Assembly (NCBI RefSeq): GCF_019049245.1
Contig: NZ_JAGMUK010000052.1
Location: 118,680 to 182,679 of the forward strand
DNA: 64,000 nucleotides
Origin: Streptomyces sp. AC555_RSS877
Lineage (GTDB): Bacteria > Actinomycetota > Actinomycetes > Streptomycetales > Streptomycetaceae
Direction of reading: 5' to 3'
A program made the position numbers and the translations under genes. Positions 57,929 through 64,000 of the stretch are shown piece by piece; position 1 is the first letter of the stretch, and each line of letters starts with the position of its first letter. Below the pieces are notes generated by a model. The model did no database searches, was not told the DNA's origin, and saw only the letters and a program-made list of their open reading frames with translations.

Positions 57929-58240
57929 ATGATCCGCAGCCTGGCGCATCTGCGTCCCGCAGCCCTCCTGCTGATCCTCTTCCTGGACGTCGTGCTGCTC
58001 GACGCCGGCAGCCTCTCCGCCACCGTCGCGCTCGCCGCGACCGCCGCGGCCGGTTCCGCGTTCGCCGCCTGCTCGCTCCTCGCCTCCCGCTCCGCGCTCG
58101 CCGTGCCGCCCACCCGGGTGCGTACGGCCATCCGCGACCGCGCCCGCCGTACGGCGTTCCTGCCGCAACGCGACCCCGACGCGAGGGGACGCACCCGGCC
58201 CCGAGCGCCGGGGCACGCCCTCCCGACGACCGTCGCGTAG
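57929..58240 (+). CDS. DUF6412 domain membrane protein
   Basis: A 103-residue protein with one or two TM helices (PAALLLILFLDVVLLDAG, LSATVALAATAAAGSAFAACSLLAS) and a basic/arginine-rich C-terminal half (RTAIRDRARRTAFLPQRDPDARGRTRPRAPG). The 'AFLPQRDPDARGRxRPRAPG' tail is the DUF6412 signature. Always paired with the following YidC gene, 89-nt gap. ATG 57929 with GAGAGGAGGG. Confidence 0.72.
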   Translation: MIRSLAHLRPAALLLILFLDVVLLDAGSLSATVALAATAAAGSAFAACSLLASRSALAVPPTRVRTAIRDRARRTAFLPQRDPDARGRTRPRAPGHALPTTVA

Positions 58241-58329
58241 GGCATCAGCCGCACTCCACCGCCGCCCCGCGCGGGTCGTCATGCCGTCGTTCATCACCCG
58301 GCACGACGAGACCCCCGGAGGGCTCACCC

Positions 58330-59043
58330 ATGTCCGTTTTCGCCGATCTGGTCCGGCACCTCGCCGACCTGCTCCAGCCGCTGTTCGGCGCGACCGCGGC
58401 AGCCGCCGCGATCGTCCTGTTCACCGCGTTCGTACGACTCCTCGTGCATCCCCTGTCCCGGGCCGCCGCGCGGGGACAGAAGGCCCGGGCCGCGCTCCAG
58501 CCGAAGGTGGCGGAGCTCAGGAAGAAGCACGAGAAGGATCCAGCGAAGCTCCAGAAGGCCGTGATGGAGCTGCACGCCGAGGAGAAGGTGTCGCCGCTGT
58601 CGGGCTGCATGCCGAGCCTGTTCCAGCTGCCCGCGTTCTTCCTCCTCTACCACCTGTTCTCCAACACGCGGATCGGCGGACAGGCCAACGAACTCCTCTC
58701 GCACCAGCTGCTCGCCGCGCCCCTCGGCGACCGCTGGACGGACGCGCTCGGCGACGGCGGGGCGTTCGGGGCCGCCGGGCTGGTGTACGTCGGGCTGTTC
58801 GCGTTCGTCGCCGTGGTGGCCGTGTTCAACTTCCGCCGTACGAAGCGGATGATGGCCGCGAATGTGGCGGTGCCGGCGCAAGGCGCGGGGCCGGTGCCCG
58901 GGATGGGTGCGATGACCAAGGTCATGCCGTTCATGTCCTTCTTCACGCTGTTCACCGTGGCGGTGGTGCCGCTGGCGGCCGCGCTGTACGTGGTGACGAG
59001 CACGACGTGGAGTGCGGTGGAGCGGGCGGCGCTGTACCGCTGA
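58330..59043 (+). CDS. yidC: YidC/Oxa1-family membrane insertase
   Basis: A 237-residue polytopic membrane protein of the YidC/Oxa1/Alb3 family, which inserts membrane proteins with or without SecYEG. It has VLFTAFVRLLVHPLSRAAARGQKARAALQPKVAELRKKHEKDPAKLQKAVMELHAEEKVSPLSGCMPSLFQLPAFFLLYHLF (typical amphipathic C1 loop with the family's K-x-Q ... P-x-x-x-C-L-P). Shorter than the housekeeping YidC (~400 aa), so a secondary, specialised copy. DUF6412 upstream. Confidence 0.85.
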   Translation: MSVFADLVRHLADLLQPLFGATAAAAAIVLFTAFVRLLVHPLSRAAARGQKARAALQPKVAELRKKHEKDPAKLQKAVMELHAEEKVSPLSGCMPSLFQLPAFFLLYHLFSNTRIGGQANELLSHQLLAAPLGDRWTDALGDGGAFGAAGLVYVGLFAFVAVVAVFNFRRTKRMMAANVAVPAQGAGPVPGMGAMTKVMPFMSFFTLFTVAVVPLAAALYVVTSTTWSAVERAALYR

Positions 59044-59185
59044 GTCCCCCAGCGCCCGGGCCCGGGTCCCGGTCCAGTCCGTGAACCGGGTATTGCGGAC
59101 TGGACGCCGACCTTGGACGATCTACCAGTCATCCGATGGCTGCACCCGTCGGTCGACGTGCCCGCGATCGAGGGAGATGGTGACC

Positions 59186-60043
59186 ATGAAGCTGCTGCGA
59201 GTCGGTACGGCGGGATCGGAGCGGCCCGCGCTGCTCGACGCCGACGGGACCCTGCGGGATCTGTCCGGCGTCGTGCCGGACATCGACGGACCGCTGCTCG
59301 CCGACGAGGACGCGCTCGGCCGGATCCGCGCCGCCGCCGAGGCGGGTTCGCTGCCCGTGCTGGACGCCACCGGGCTGCGGGTCGGACCGCCGCTCGCACG
59401 GATCGGCAAGATCGTGTGCATCGGGCTGAACTACCACGACCACGCGCGGGAGACCGGGGCCGAGCCGCCCGCCGAGCCCGTGATCTTCTTCAAGGCCGCG
59501 GACACGGTGGTCGGGCCCTACGACACGGTGCTGGTCCCTCGCGGGTCCGTGAAGACCGACTGGGAGGTCGAGCTGGCGGTCGTCATCGGGCGTACGGCTC
59601 GGTACGCGCAGTCCACGGAGGAGGCGCTGGGATGCGTCGCCGGGTACGCCGTGGCGCACGACGTGTCCGAGCGGGAGTTCCAGATCGAGCGGGGCGGGAC
59701 CTGGGACAAGGGGAAGAACTGCGAGACGTTCAACCCGCTGGGACCGTGGCTCGTGACGGCGGACGAGGTGGCCGATCCGCAGGATCTGTCGCTGAAGCTG
59801 TGGGTCAACGGCGAGCTGAAGCAGGACGGCACGACGGCCGAGCAGATCTTCCCCGTCGGGGAAGTGGTGCGGTACGTCAGCCAGTTCATGACCCTGTATC
59901 CCGGTGACGTGATCAATACCGGGACGCCGGCGGGCGTGGCGCTCGGGGCACCCGAGCCGAAGCCGTTCCTTCGGGCCGGTGATGTGGTGGAGCTGGAGAT
60001 CGAAGGGCTCGGCCGGCAGCGGCAGGAGTTCAAGGACGCCTAG
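59186..60043 (+). CDS. Fumarylacetoacetate hydrolase family protein
   Basis: A 285-residue enzyme hydrolysing a C-C bond in a diketo-acid, or decarboxylating an oxaloacetate-like acid. It has KIVCIGLNYHDHARETG (family motif), FFKAADTVVGPYDTVLVP, DWEVELAVVIGR with metal-binding Asp/Glu, VAHDVSEREFQIERGGTWDKGKNCETFNPLGPW (metal site and oxyanion), and INTGTPAGVALG. Substrate unknown, probably an aromatic or sugar-acid intermediate. ATG 59186 with GAGGGAGATGG upstream. A repeat-element hairpin follows. Confidence 0.9.
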   Translation: MKLLRVGTAGSERPALLDADGTLRDLSGVVPDIDGPLLADEDALGRIRAAAEAGSLPVLDATGLRVGPPLARIGKIVCIGLNYHDHARETGAEPPAEPVIFFKAADTVVGPYDTVLVPRGSVKTDWEVELAVVIGRTARYAQSTEEALGCVAGYAVAHDVSEREFQIERGGTWDKGKNCETFNPLGPWLVTADEVADPQDLSLKLWVNGELKQDGTTAEQIFPVGEVVRYVSQFMTLYPGDVINTGTPAGVALGAPEPKPFLRAGDVVELEIEGLGRQRQEFKDA

Positions 60044-60052
60044 CGCTCCGCG

Positions 60053-60126
60053 GGGGCGCCGGGGAACTGCGGGTGCGTTGTCGGCTGCGCGTTGCCGGTG
60101 GCTGGTCGCGCAGTTCCCCGCGCCCC
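60053..60126. terminator. Terminator hairpin from dispersed Streptomyces repeat, copy 2
   Basis: GGGGCGCcGGGGAACTGCG (60053-60071) pairs with CGCAGTTCCCCGCGCCCC (60109-60126). The right arm with GGCTGGTCGCGCAGTTCCCC is the same dispersed element found at 21801-21840. Between convergent genes. Confidence 0.75.
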
Positions 60127-60127
60127 T

Positions 60128-60994
60128 TCAGGCCAGCAGGTCTCCGAGCCGACGCCAAGCTGCCCTCGGCAGCGCGTTCCTCGGCTCGTCGTCCACCAGC
60201 TGCAACGCCACATGGTCCGCGCCCGCTTCGTAGAACGCGTCGATGCGGGCGCGGACCGCCGTCTCGTCGCCCCATGCGAACAGCGCGTCGACCAGACGGT
60301 CGCTGCCGCCGTTCGCGAGGTCGTCCTCGGTGAAGCCGTGGCGCAGGAAGTTGTTCGTGTAGTTCGGGAGGCCGAGGTACGGGGCGAGGAACTCGCGGGC
60401 CAGCGTGCGGGCGCGGGTCGGGTCCGTCTCCAGGACGACCGCCAGTTCGGGGGCCAGGAGCGGGGCGTCGCCGAGGATCTTGCGGGCGTACGCGGTGTGC
60501 TCGGGGGTCACCAGGTACGGGATCGAGCCGGCGGACCGGTCGCGGGACAGTTCCAGCGTCTTCGGACCGAGGGCCGCCAGGAGCCTGCGGTCCGCCGGAA
60601 CGCCCGCCGCGTCCAGCGCGTCGAGGTGGGCGACCAGGGCCGAGTAGGGGCGTCGGTACTGTTCCGCGACCTTGGCGTGGCTGACGCCGAGGCCCAGGAC
60701 GAAGCGGCCGGGGTGGGCGGCCTCCAACTCGGCGAAGCGCGCGGCGCTGTCGGCGGCCTCGTGCTGCCAGATGCTCTGGATGCTGGTGCCGACCGTGAGC
60801 GTCGAGGTCGCCTCGACCAGCGGTGCGGCGTTGGCGGCGGAGCTGTTGCCGCCCAGCCAGACGGCGCCGTACCCCAGGTCTTCCAATTCGGCCGCGGCCT
60901 CGGCGAGTTCGCCGCGCCGGGCGGGGTCCTCCGAGCGCAGACCGACGCTCCAGACGCCGTACCGTCCGATGGATTCCTTCAGGGCGTCACTCAT
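60128..60994 (-). CDS. LLM-class flavin/F420-dependent oxidoreductase
   Basis: A 288-residue TIM-barrel enzyme of the luciferase-like monooxygenase superfamily, probably F420-dependent as usual in Streptomyces. It shows IGRYGVWSVGLRSEDPA, ELEDLGYGAVWLGGN, RFVLGLGVSHAKVAEQYRRPYSALVAHLDALD, and AAWRRLGDLL at the end. Substrate unknown. ATG 60994 with CGGAGGGAACGGCCC upstream. Confidence 0.88.
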   Translation of the reverse strand: MSDALKESIGRYGVWSVGLRSEDPARRGELAEAAAELEDLGYGAVWLGGNSSAANAAPLVEATSTLTVGTSIQSIWQHEAADSAARFAELEAAHPGRFVLGLGVSHAKVAEQYRRPYSALVAHLDALDAAGVPADRRLLAALGPKTLELSRDRSAGSIPYLVTPEHTAYARKILGDAPLLAPELAVVLETDPTRARTLAREFLAPYLGLPNYTNNFLRHGFTEDDLANGGSDRLVDALFAWGDETAVRARIDAFYEAGADHVALQLVDDEPRNALPRAAWRRLGDLLA

Positions 60995-61080
60995 GGGCCG
61001 TTCCCTCCGGTCGGTGTGCTGTACAGCGGTGCCAACCGGAGGGTGCCCCGAGATCATCCCCTCAGTGACGGGTCACTGCT

Positions 61081-61127
61081 TTGACGGTCTGACCGGTTAC
61101 TGGTTGAACGGTCTGACCAGTCACTGG
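61081..61127. repeat. 23/24-bp tandem duplication downstream of UPF0303
   Basis: TTGACGGTCTGACCGGTTAC and TTGAACGGTCTGACCAGTCAC begin the two units (61081-61103, 61104-61127); it lies 9 bp downstream of the UPF0303 stop. Confidence 0.6.
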
Positions 61128-61135
61128 TTGGCCGC

Positions 61136-61675
61136 TCACAGGCCCAGGAACTGCTCCAGTGCCTCCACGACGAACCGGTGGTCCTGCAACTGCGGCAGCC
61201 CCGAGACCGTGACCGCGCCGATCACGCCGACGCCCTCCACGGTGATCGGGAAGGAGCCGCCGTGGGCCGCGAACTCGTCCGGGTCCAGGCGGGAGGACTC
61301 CTCGAACGTCGTGCCCTTGGCGCGGCAGCGGGCGCCCACCAGGTAGGAGGCGGAGTTGTAGCGCTCCACGACCCGGCGCTTGCGGGTGATCCAGGCGTCG
61401 TTGTCGGGGGCGGAGCCGGGCAGTGCCGCGTGGAACAGCTGCTGGCCGGCGCGGTGGATGTCGATGGTGACGGGGGCCTGGCGTTCGCGGGCCAGGTCGA
61501 CGATGAGGGAGCCCAGCGCCCATGCGTCGTCGTACGTGAACTGGCGGAAGACCAGACGGCGTTCCTGCGCCTCCAGCTCCTCCAGGGGCGGGGTGAGCTC
61601 CGGGTGGAACTTCGGGGTGATCTCCTGGTTGTGCGTCTGGTTGCGCGACTGATTGTGCGACTGGTTCTGCGTCAC
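61136..61675 (-). CDS. UPF0303 (heme-degrading-domain/HbpS-like) protein
   Basis: A 179-residue protein with UPF0303/GlcG-HbpS-type core: LVFRQFTYDDAWALGSLIVDLARERQAPVTIDIHRAGQQLFHAALPGSAPDNDAWITRKRRVVERY, and FEESSRLDPDEFAAHGGSFPITVEGVGVIGAVTVSGLPQLQDH. The first ~17 residues (MTQNQSHNQSRNQTHNQ) come from a 12-bp tandem repeat and look unrelated to the domain. GTG start overlaps the stop of the Gfo gene (GTGA), so it is co-translated. Role in heme or redox unknown. Confidence 0.83.
   Translation of the reverse strand: MTQNQSHNQSRNQTHNQEITPKFHPELTPPLEELEAQERRLVFRQFTYDDAWALGSLIVDLARERQAPVTIDIHRAGQQLFHAALPGSAPDNDAWITRKRRVVERYNSASYLVGARCRAKGTTFEESSRLDPDEFAAHGGSFPITVEGVGVIGAVTVSGLPQLQDHRFVVEALEQFLGL
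61626..61675. repeat. 12-bp tandem repeat at the UPF0303 gene start
   Basis: Four 12-bp units (forms CTGGTTGTGCGT, CTGGTTGCGCGA, CTGATTGTGCGA, CTGGTTCTGCGT) just inside the minus-strand start codon, coding four NQxx-type steps. An expansion that adds an unstructured N-terminal tail. Confidence 0.8.
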
Positions 61676-62760
61676 AGCGACACCGCCACTCCGTCACGGG
61701 CCGAACGGCGCGCCGCCTCCAGTACGTCGAGGGCGGCGGCCGCCTCCAGCGCGGTCACCGGGTTGGGACCGCCGTCGGCGAGGGCCCTGGCCACGGCCGC
61801 ATAGTAGGCCGGGTAGTCGCCGGGAAGGGTCGGTTCGGCGCGGCCGCCGCCGGTCAGCGGGGACTCTCCGGCCCCGACCAGGCCCCACAGCGACTCGGGC
61901 TCCCAGCCCCAGTCGGCGGTCCGGCCGGGGCGCCTGCCCTCGCGCAGGTCCGCCTCCTGCGGGTCGAGGCCGTACTTCACATAGCCCGCCTTCGAGCCCA
62001 GCACCCGGAAGCGGGGGCCGAGTTGGGCGGTGGTCGCGGAGGCGTACAGGTGGGTGCGGACCCCGCTGGTGTGCGTGATCGCGATGAACGTGTCGTCGTC
62101 CGTCTCCGCGCCCGGGCGGCGGACGTCCGACTCGGCGTACACGGAGGCGGCCGGACCAAAGAGGACCAGCGCCTGGTCGACGAGGTGGCTGCCGAGGTCG
62201 TAGAGCAGACCTCCGATCTCTGCCGGGTCGCCGGACTCGCGCCAGCCGCCCTTCAGTTGGGGCCGCCAGCGCTCGAAGCGGGACTCGAAGCGGTACACGT
62301 CGCCCAGCTCGCCGTCCGCCAGGAGCTTCCGCAGGGTCAGGAAGTCGTTGTCCCAGCGGCGGTTCTGGAAGACGGACAGGAGCAGGCCGCGCTCCTCGGC
62401 GAGGGCCGCCAGCTCGCGTGCCTCGGCGGCCGTGCCCGCGACGGGCTTGTCCACGACGACGGGCAGGCCGGCCTTCAGGGCGGTGGTGGCGAGCGGGACG
62501 TGCGTCTTGTTCGGGGACGCGAGGACGACCAGGTCCAGCTCGTCGGCCCGGTCGAACAGCTCGTCCGGCGAGGCGACCGGACGCACGTCCGGGAACTCGG
62601 CGCGGGCCTGCTCCTGCCGCTCGGGGTTCGAGGTGACGACCGTGTCCAGGGCGAGGCCCTCGGTCGCGGCGATCAGCGGGGCGTGGAAGACGGAACCGGC
62701 GAGGCCGTAGCCGACGAGGCCCACGCGGAGAGGGGTACCAGGAGTCTTGCGTCCAGTCAT
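61672..62760 (-). CDS. Gfo/Idh/MocA-family oxidoreductase
   Basis: A 362-residue NAD(P)-dependent sugar dehydrogenase-like protein. N-terminal Rossmann fold: LRVGLVGYGLAGSVFHAPLI with G-x-G-x2-G, LVVLASPNKTHVPLA, and the catalytic VDKPVAGTAAEAREL (the EKP-type motif has Asp-Lys-Pro). The C-terminal sheet domain shows SRFERWRPQLKGGWRESGDPAEIGGLLYDLGSHLVDQAL with catalytic His. Substrate unknown, probably a sugar or inositol. ATG 62760. Divergent from the ROK regulator; operator palindrome at 62767. Confidence 0.9.
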   Translation of the reverse strand: MTGRKTPGTPLRVGLVGYGLAGSVFHAPLIAATEGLALDTVVTSNPERQEQARAEFPDVRPVASPDELFDRADELDLVVLASPNKTHVPLATTALKAGLPVVVDKPVAGTAAEARELAALAEERGLLLSVFQNRRWDNDFLTLRKLLADGELGDVYRFESRFERWRPQLKGGWRESGDPAEIGGLLYDLGSHLVDQALVLFGPAASVYAESDVRRPGAETDDDTFIAITHTSGVRTHLYASATTAQLGPRFRVLGSKAGYVKYGLDPQEADLREGRRPGRTADWGWEPESLWGLVGAGESPLTGGGRAEPTLPGDYPAYYAAVARALADGGPNPVTALEAAAALDVLEAARRSARDGVAVSL

Positions 62761-62766
62761 GGCCTC

Positions 62767-62793
62767 CACTTTCACAACGCTGTTGCCAAAGTG
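62767..62793. promoter_or_regulatory. 27-bp palindromic operator between Gfo and ROK genes
   Basis: CACTTT-ca-CAAC, gct, GTTG-cc-AAAGTG: arms of 12 bp match in 10 positions around a 3-bp centre. It lies 7 bp upstream of the Gfo start and 24 bp upstream of the ROK start. Expected binding site of the ROK regulator. Confidence 0.68.
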
Positions 62794-62816
62794 CAAGCGC
62801 GGGGAAGAATGGGGGT

Positions 62817-63950
62817 GTGAACAGGACGAACGGCAGGGCGTACGGCAGCGGGCCCGGGGGCGCGAATCTGCTCGCGCTGCGCAGCCACAACACCGCGCTG
62901 GTGCTCGACCTGCTGCGCACCGCGGGCCCGGACGGCATCAGCCGCCTCGAACTCGCCGAGCGGACCGGCCTGACCCCCCAGGCCGTCAGCAAGATCACCG
63001 CCCGGATCCGGGAGGAGGGGCTGGCGACGGAGGCCGGGCAGCGTGCCTCTACGGGCGGCAAGCCGCGCACGGTCCTGCGGCTGGTACCGGGGGCCGGACA
63101 CGCGATCGGGATCCATCTGGACCGGGACGAGTTGCGCGCGGTCCTTGTCGACCTGAACGGGACCGTGGTCGGCGAACGCCGGGCCCCGCTGGACCTGGGC
63201 GCGGGTGCGGAGGCCCTGGTGGGGGCGGTGTCACGGGAGGCGGACGGCTTGGTGGCCGAGGGACTCGAACCCTCTGGCGTGGCGCTCGCCCAGGTCGCCT
63301 CCCTCCTCGGCATCGGCGTCGCTCTCCCCGGTCCCCTCGACCACGCCCGGGGCATGCTGCACCGGGTCACCGGGTTCCCCGAGTGGGACGGTTTCCCACT
63401 GCGGTCCACGCTGATGCGGCGGCTCGGGGTGCCCGTCGTCGTCGACAAGGACACCAACGCGGCGGCGCTCGGACTGGCCGTGGCGGGACAGGGCGGCGGG
63501 GGCGGATCCTTCGCTTATCTCCACCTCAGTACGGGGCTCGGCGCCGGACTCGTGATCGGCGGGGTCGTGCACCGGGGCACGCGGACCGGCGCGGGGGAGT
63601 TCGGACACCAGGTCATCCAGCTGGACGGGCCGCGCTGCGAATGCGGGAACCGGGGCTGCATCGAGACTCTGTGCCTGGGCGCGGTGGCCCGCGGCGAGAT
63701 CGGGGAGGCGGCGCGGGTACTGGGCGAGGGCGTCGCGAACCTCGTCGGGCTGCTGGACATCGACCTCGTGCTGCTCGGCGGTCGTACGATCACCGCGACG
63801 CCGGATGCCTTCGTACGAGGGGTCGCCATCGTTCTCGACGCCCGCGCCCGGGGTTCGCTGCCGGTGCCGGTGCGGGTTGCCTCCGGCGGGGTTGCGGAAG
63901 GGGCGGCTCAGTTGCTGCTGGCGCCGTTGTTCGGGCGGGGGGACGGGTGA
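62817..63950 (+). CDS. ROK-family transcriptional regulator
   Basis: A 377-residue regulator. N-terminal winged HTH (HNTALVLDLLRTAGPDGISRLELAERTGLTPQAVSKITARI, ~24-64), then a ROK kinase-like fold with IGIHLDRDELRAVLVDLNG, DKDTNAAALG (conserved Asp-x-N), GTRTGAGEFGHQVI (catalytic GEFGH-type) and the zinc motif CECGNRGCIE. The effector is likely a sugar phosphate or sugar. GTG start 62817 after a GGAAG stretch. Divergent with the Gfo/Idh gene; it presumably represses itself and that operon. Confidence 0.9.
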   Translation: MNRTNGRAYGSGPGGANLLALRSHNTALVLDLLRTAGPDGISRLELAERTGLTPQAVSKITARIREEGLATEAGQRASTGGKPRTVLRLVPGAGHAIGIHLDRDELRAVLVDLNGTVVGERRAPLDLGAGAEALVGAVSREADGLVAEGLEPSGVALAQVASLLGIGVALPGPLDHARGMLHRVTGFPEWDGFPLRSTLMRRLGVPVVVDKDTNAAALGLAVAGQGGGGGSFAYLHLSTGLGAGLVIGGVVHRGTRTGAGEFGHQVIQLDGPRCECGNRGCIETLCLGAVARGEIGEAARVLGEGVANLVGLLDIDLVLLGGRTITATPDAFVRGVAIVLDARARGSLPVPVRVASGGVAEGAAQLLLAPLFGRGDG

Positions 63951-64000
63951 CGGCGGTCCGACCGCGTCGGTCCGTGCGGGTCGGCTGTGGGTGGGCGGGG
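63951..64000. other. End of window, no gene seen
   Basis: 50 bases after the ROK stop. Nothing recognisable. Confidence 0.6.

Noticed and set aside
1..64000. A secondary-metabolite (PKS/NRPS) cluster
   Set aside because: No ketosynthase, adenylation or carrier domain motifs in any frame; the CysO carrier is the only carrier-like protein.

Overview
The window looks like a stretch of a Streptomyces (or very close actinomycete) chromosome. Base composition is very G+C rich with strong G/C third-position bias. The gene order pncB-clpS-DUF2017-permease-mec-cysO-cysM-MBL hydrolase-nagE2/nagF-rph-rdgB-bcp is typical of the Streptomyces core. Other signs are DasR-type operators, an in-frame TTA (bldA) codon, XRE/DUF397 regulator pairs, a sortase-E type LAxTG anchor and several leaderless TAnnnT-N6/7-ATG starts.

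Layout. (1) 1-8.2 kb: housekeeping genes. These are NAD salvage (pncB, cut by the window edge), N-end-rule protease adaptor clpS, an amino-acid permease, and a sulfur-carrier cysteine pathway (mec, cysO, cysM) interrupted by a LacI regulator and a 31-codon Cys-containing leader ORF. A membrane-tethered PemK/MazF-like protein and a metallo-beta-lactamase-fold hydrolase follow. (2) 8.2-12.3 kb: divergent PTS genes nagE2 and nagF with three DasR-like sites, then rph, a lipoprotein, rdgB and tRNA-Leu(UAG). (3) 12.3-13.8 kb: two translationally coupled HNH endonucleases upstream of the tRNA, then a strong hairpin plus T-run touching the start codon of a GNAT gene. (4) 14.3-21.8 kb: bcp, DUF3618, GroES-like protein, a class A penicillin-binding protein, a three-gene ABC exporter, and a DUF1707 protein. 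(5) 21.9-22.5 kb: an uninterrupted array of 89 heptanucleotides. (6) 22.6-35 kb: SGNH hydrolase, DUF445, a TTA-containing MFS transporter, a Tat-exported LAxTG-anchored alginate-lyase-like protein, VOC protein, Hsp20, DUF2267, a glycosyltransferase and a LamG protein. Two further tandem arrays start exactly at upstream stop codons. (7) 35.5-40.6 kb: a 1,540-residue secreted DNRLRE/Ig-like protein ending in a trypsin-like protease, followed after one base by a lipoprotein.

(8) 40.7-53.9 kb is the accessory part. It holds a truncated HxlR remnant, an SDR, a run of small minus-strand unknown and regulatory genes (one frameshifted), a DUF6879/XRE pair, an A+T-richer two-gene DUF262-HEPN cassette, an XRE-DUF397 pair with a divergent ATPase, and a large PLD-helicase-DUF3427 protein. 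This reads as a defence or toxin-antitoxin type island. (9) 54.4-64 kb returns to ordinary content: DUF3592, SEC-C protein, GH30 glycosidase, DUF6412-YidC, a FAH-family hydrolase, an LLM flavin/F420 oxidoreductase, a Gfo/Idh/MocA-UPF0303 operon, and a divergent ROK regulator.

The strongest candidates for something new are the DUF262-HEPN cassette with its neighbours, the DNRLRE-protease plus lipoprotein pair, the heptamer array (with two other arrays anchored on stop codons), and the Cys-leader/palindrome arrangement in front of cysO. All functional statements come from reading the sequence and from knowledge of families; no database search was run.
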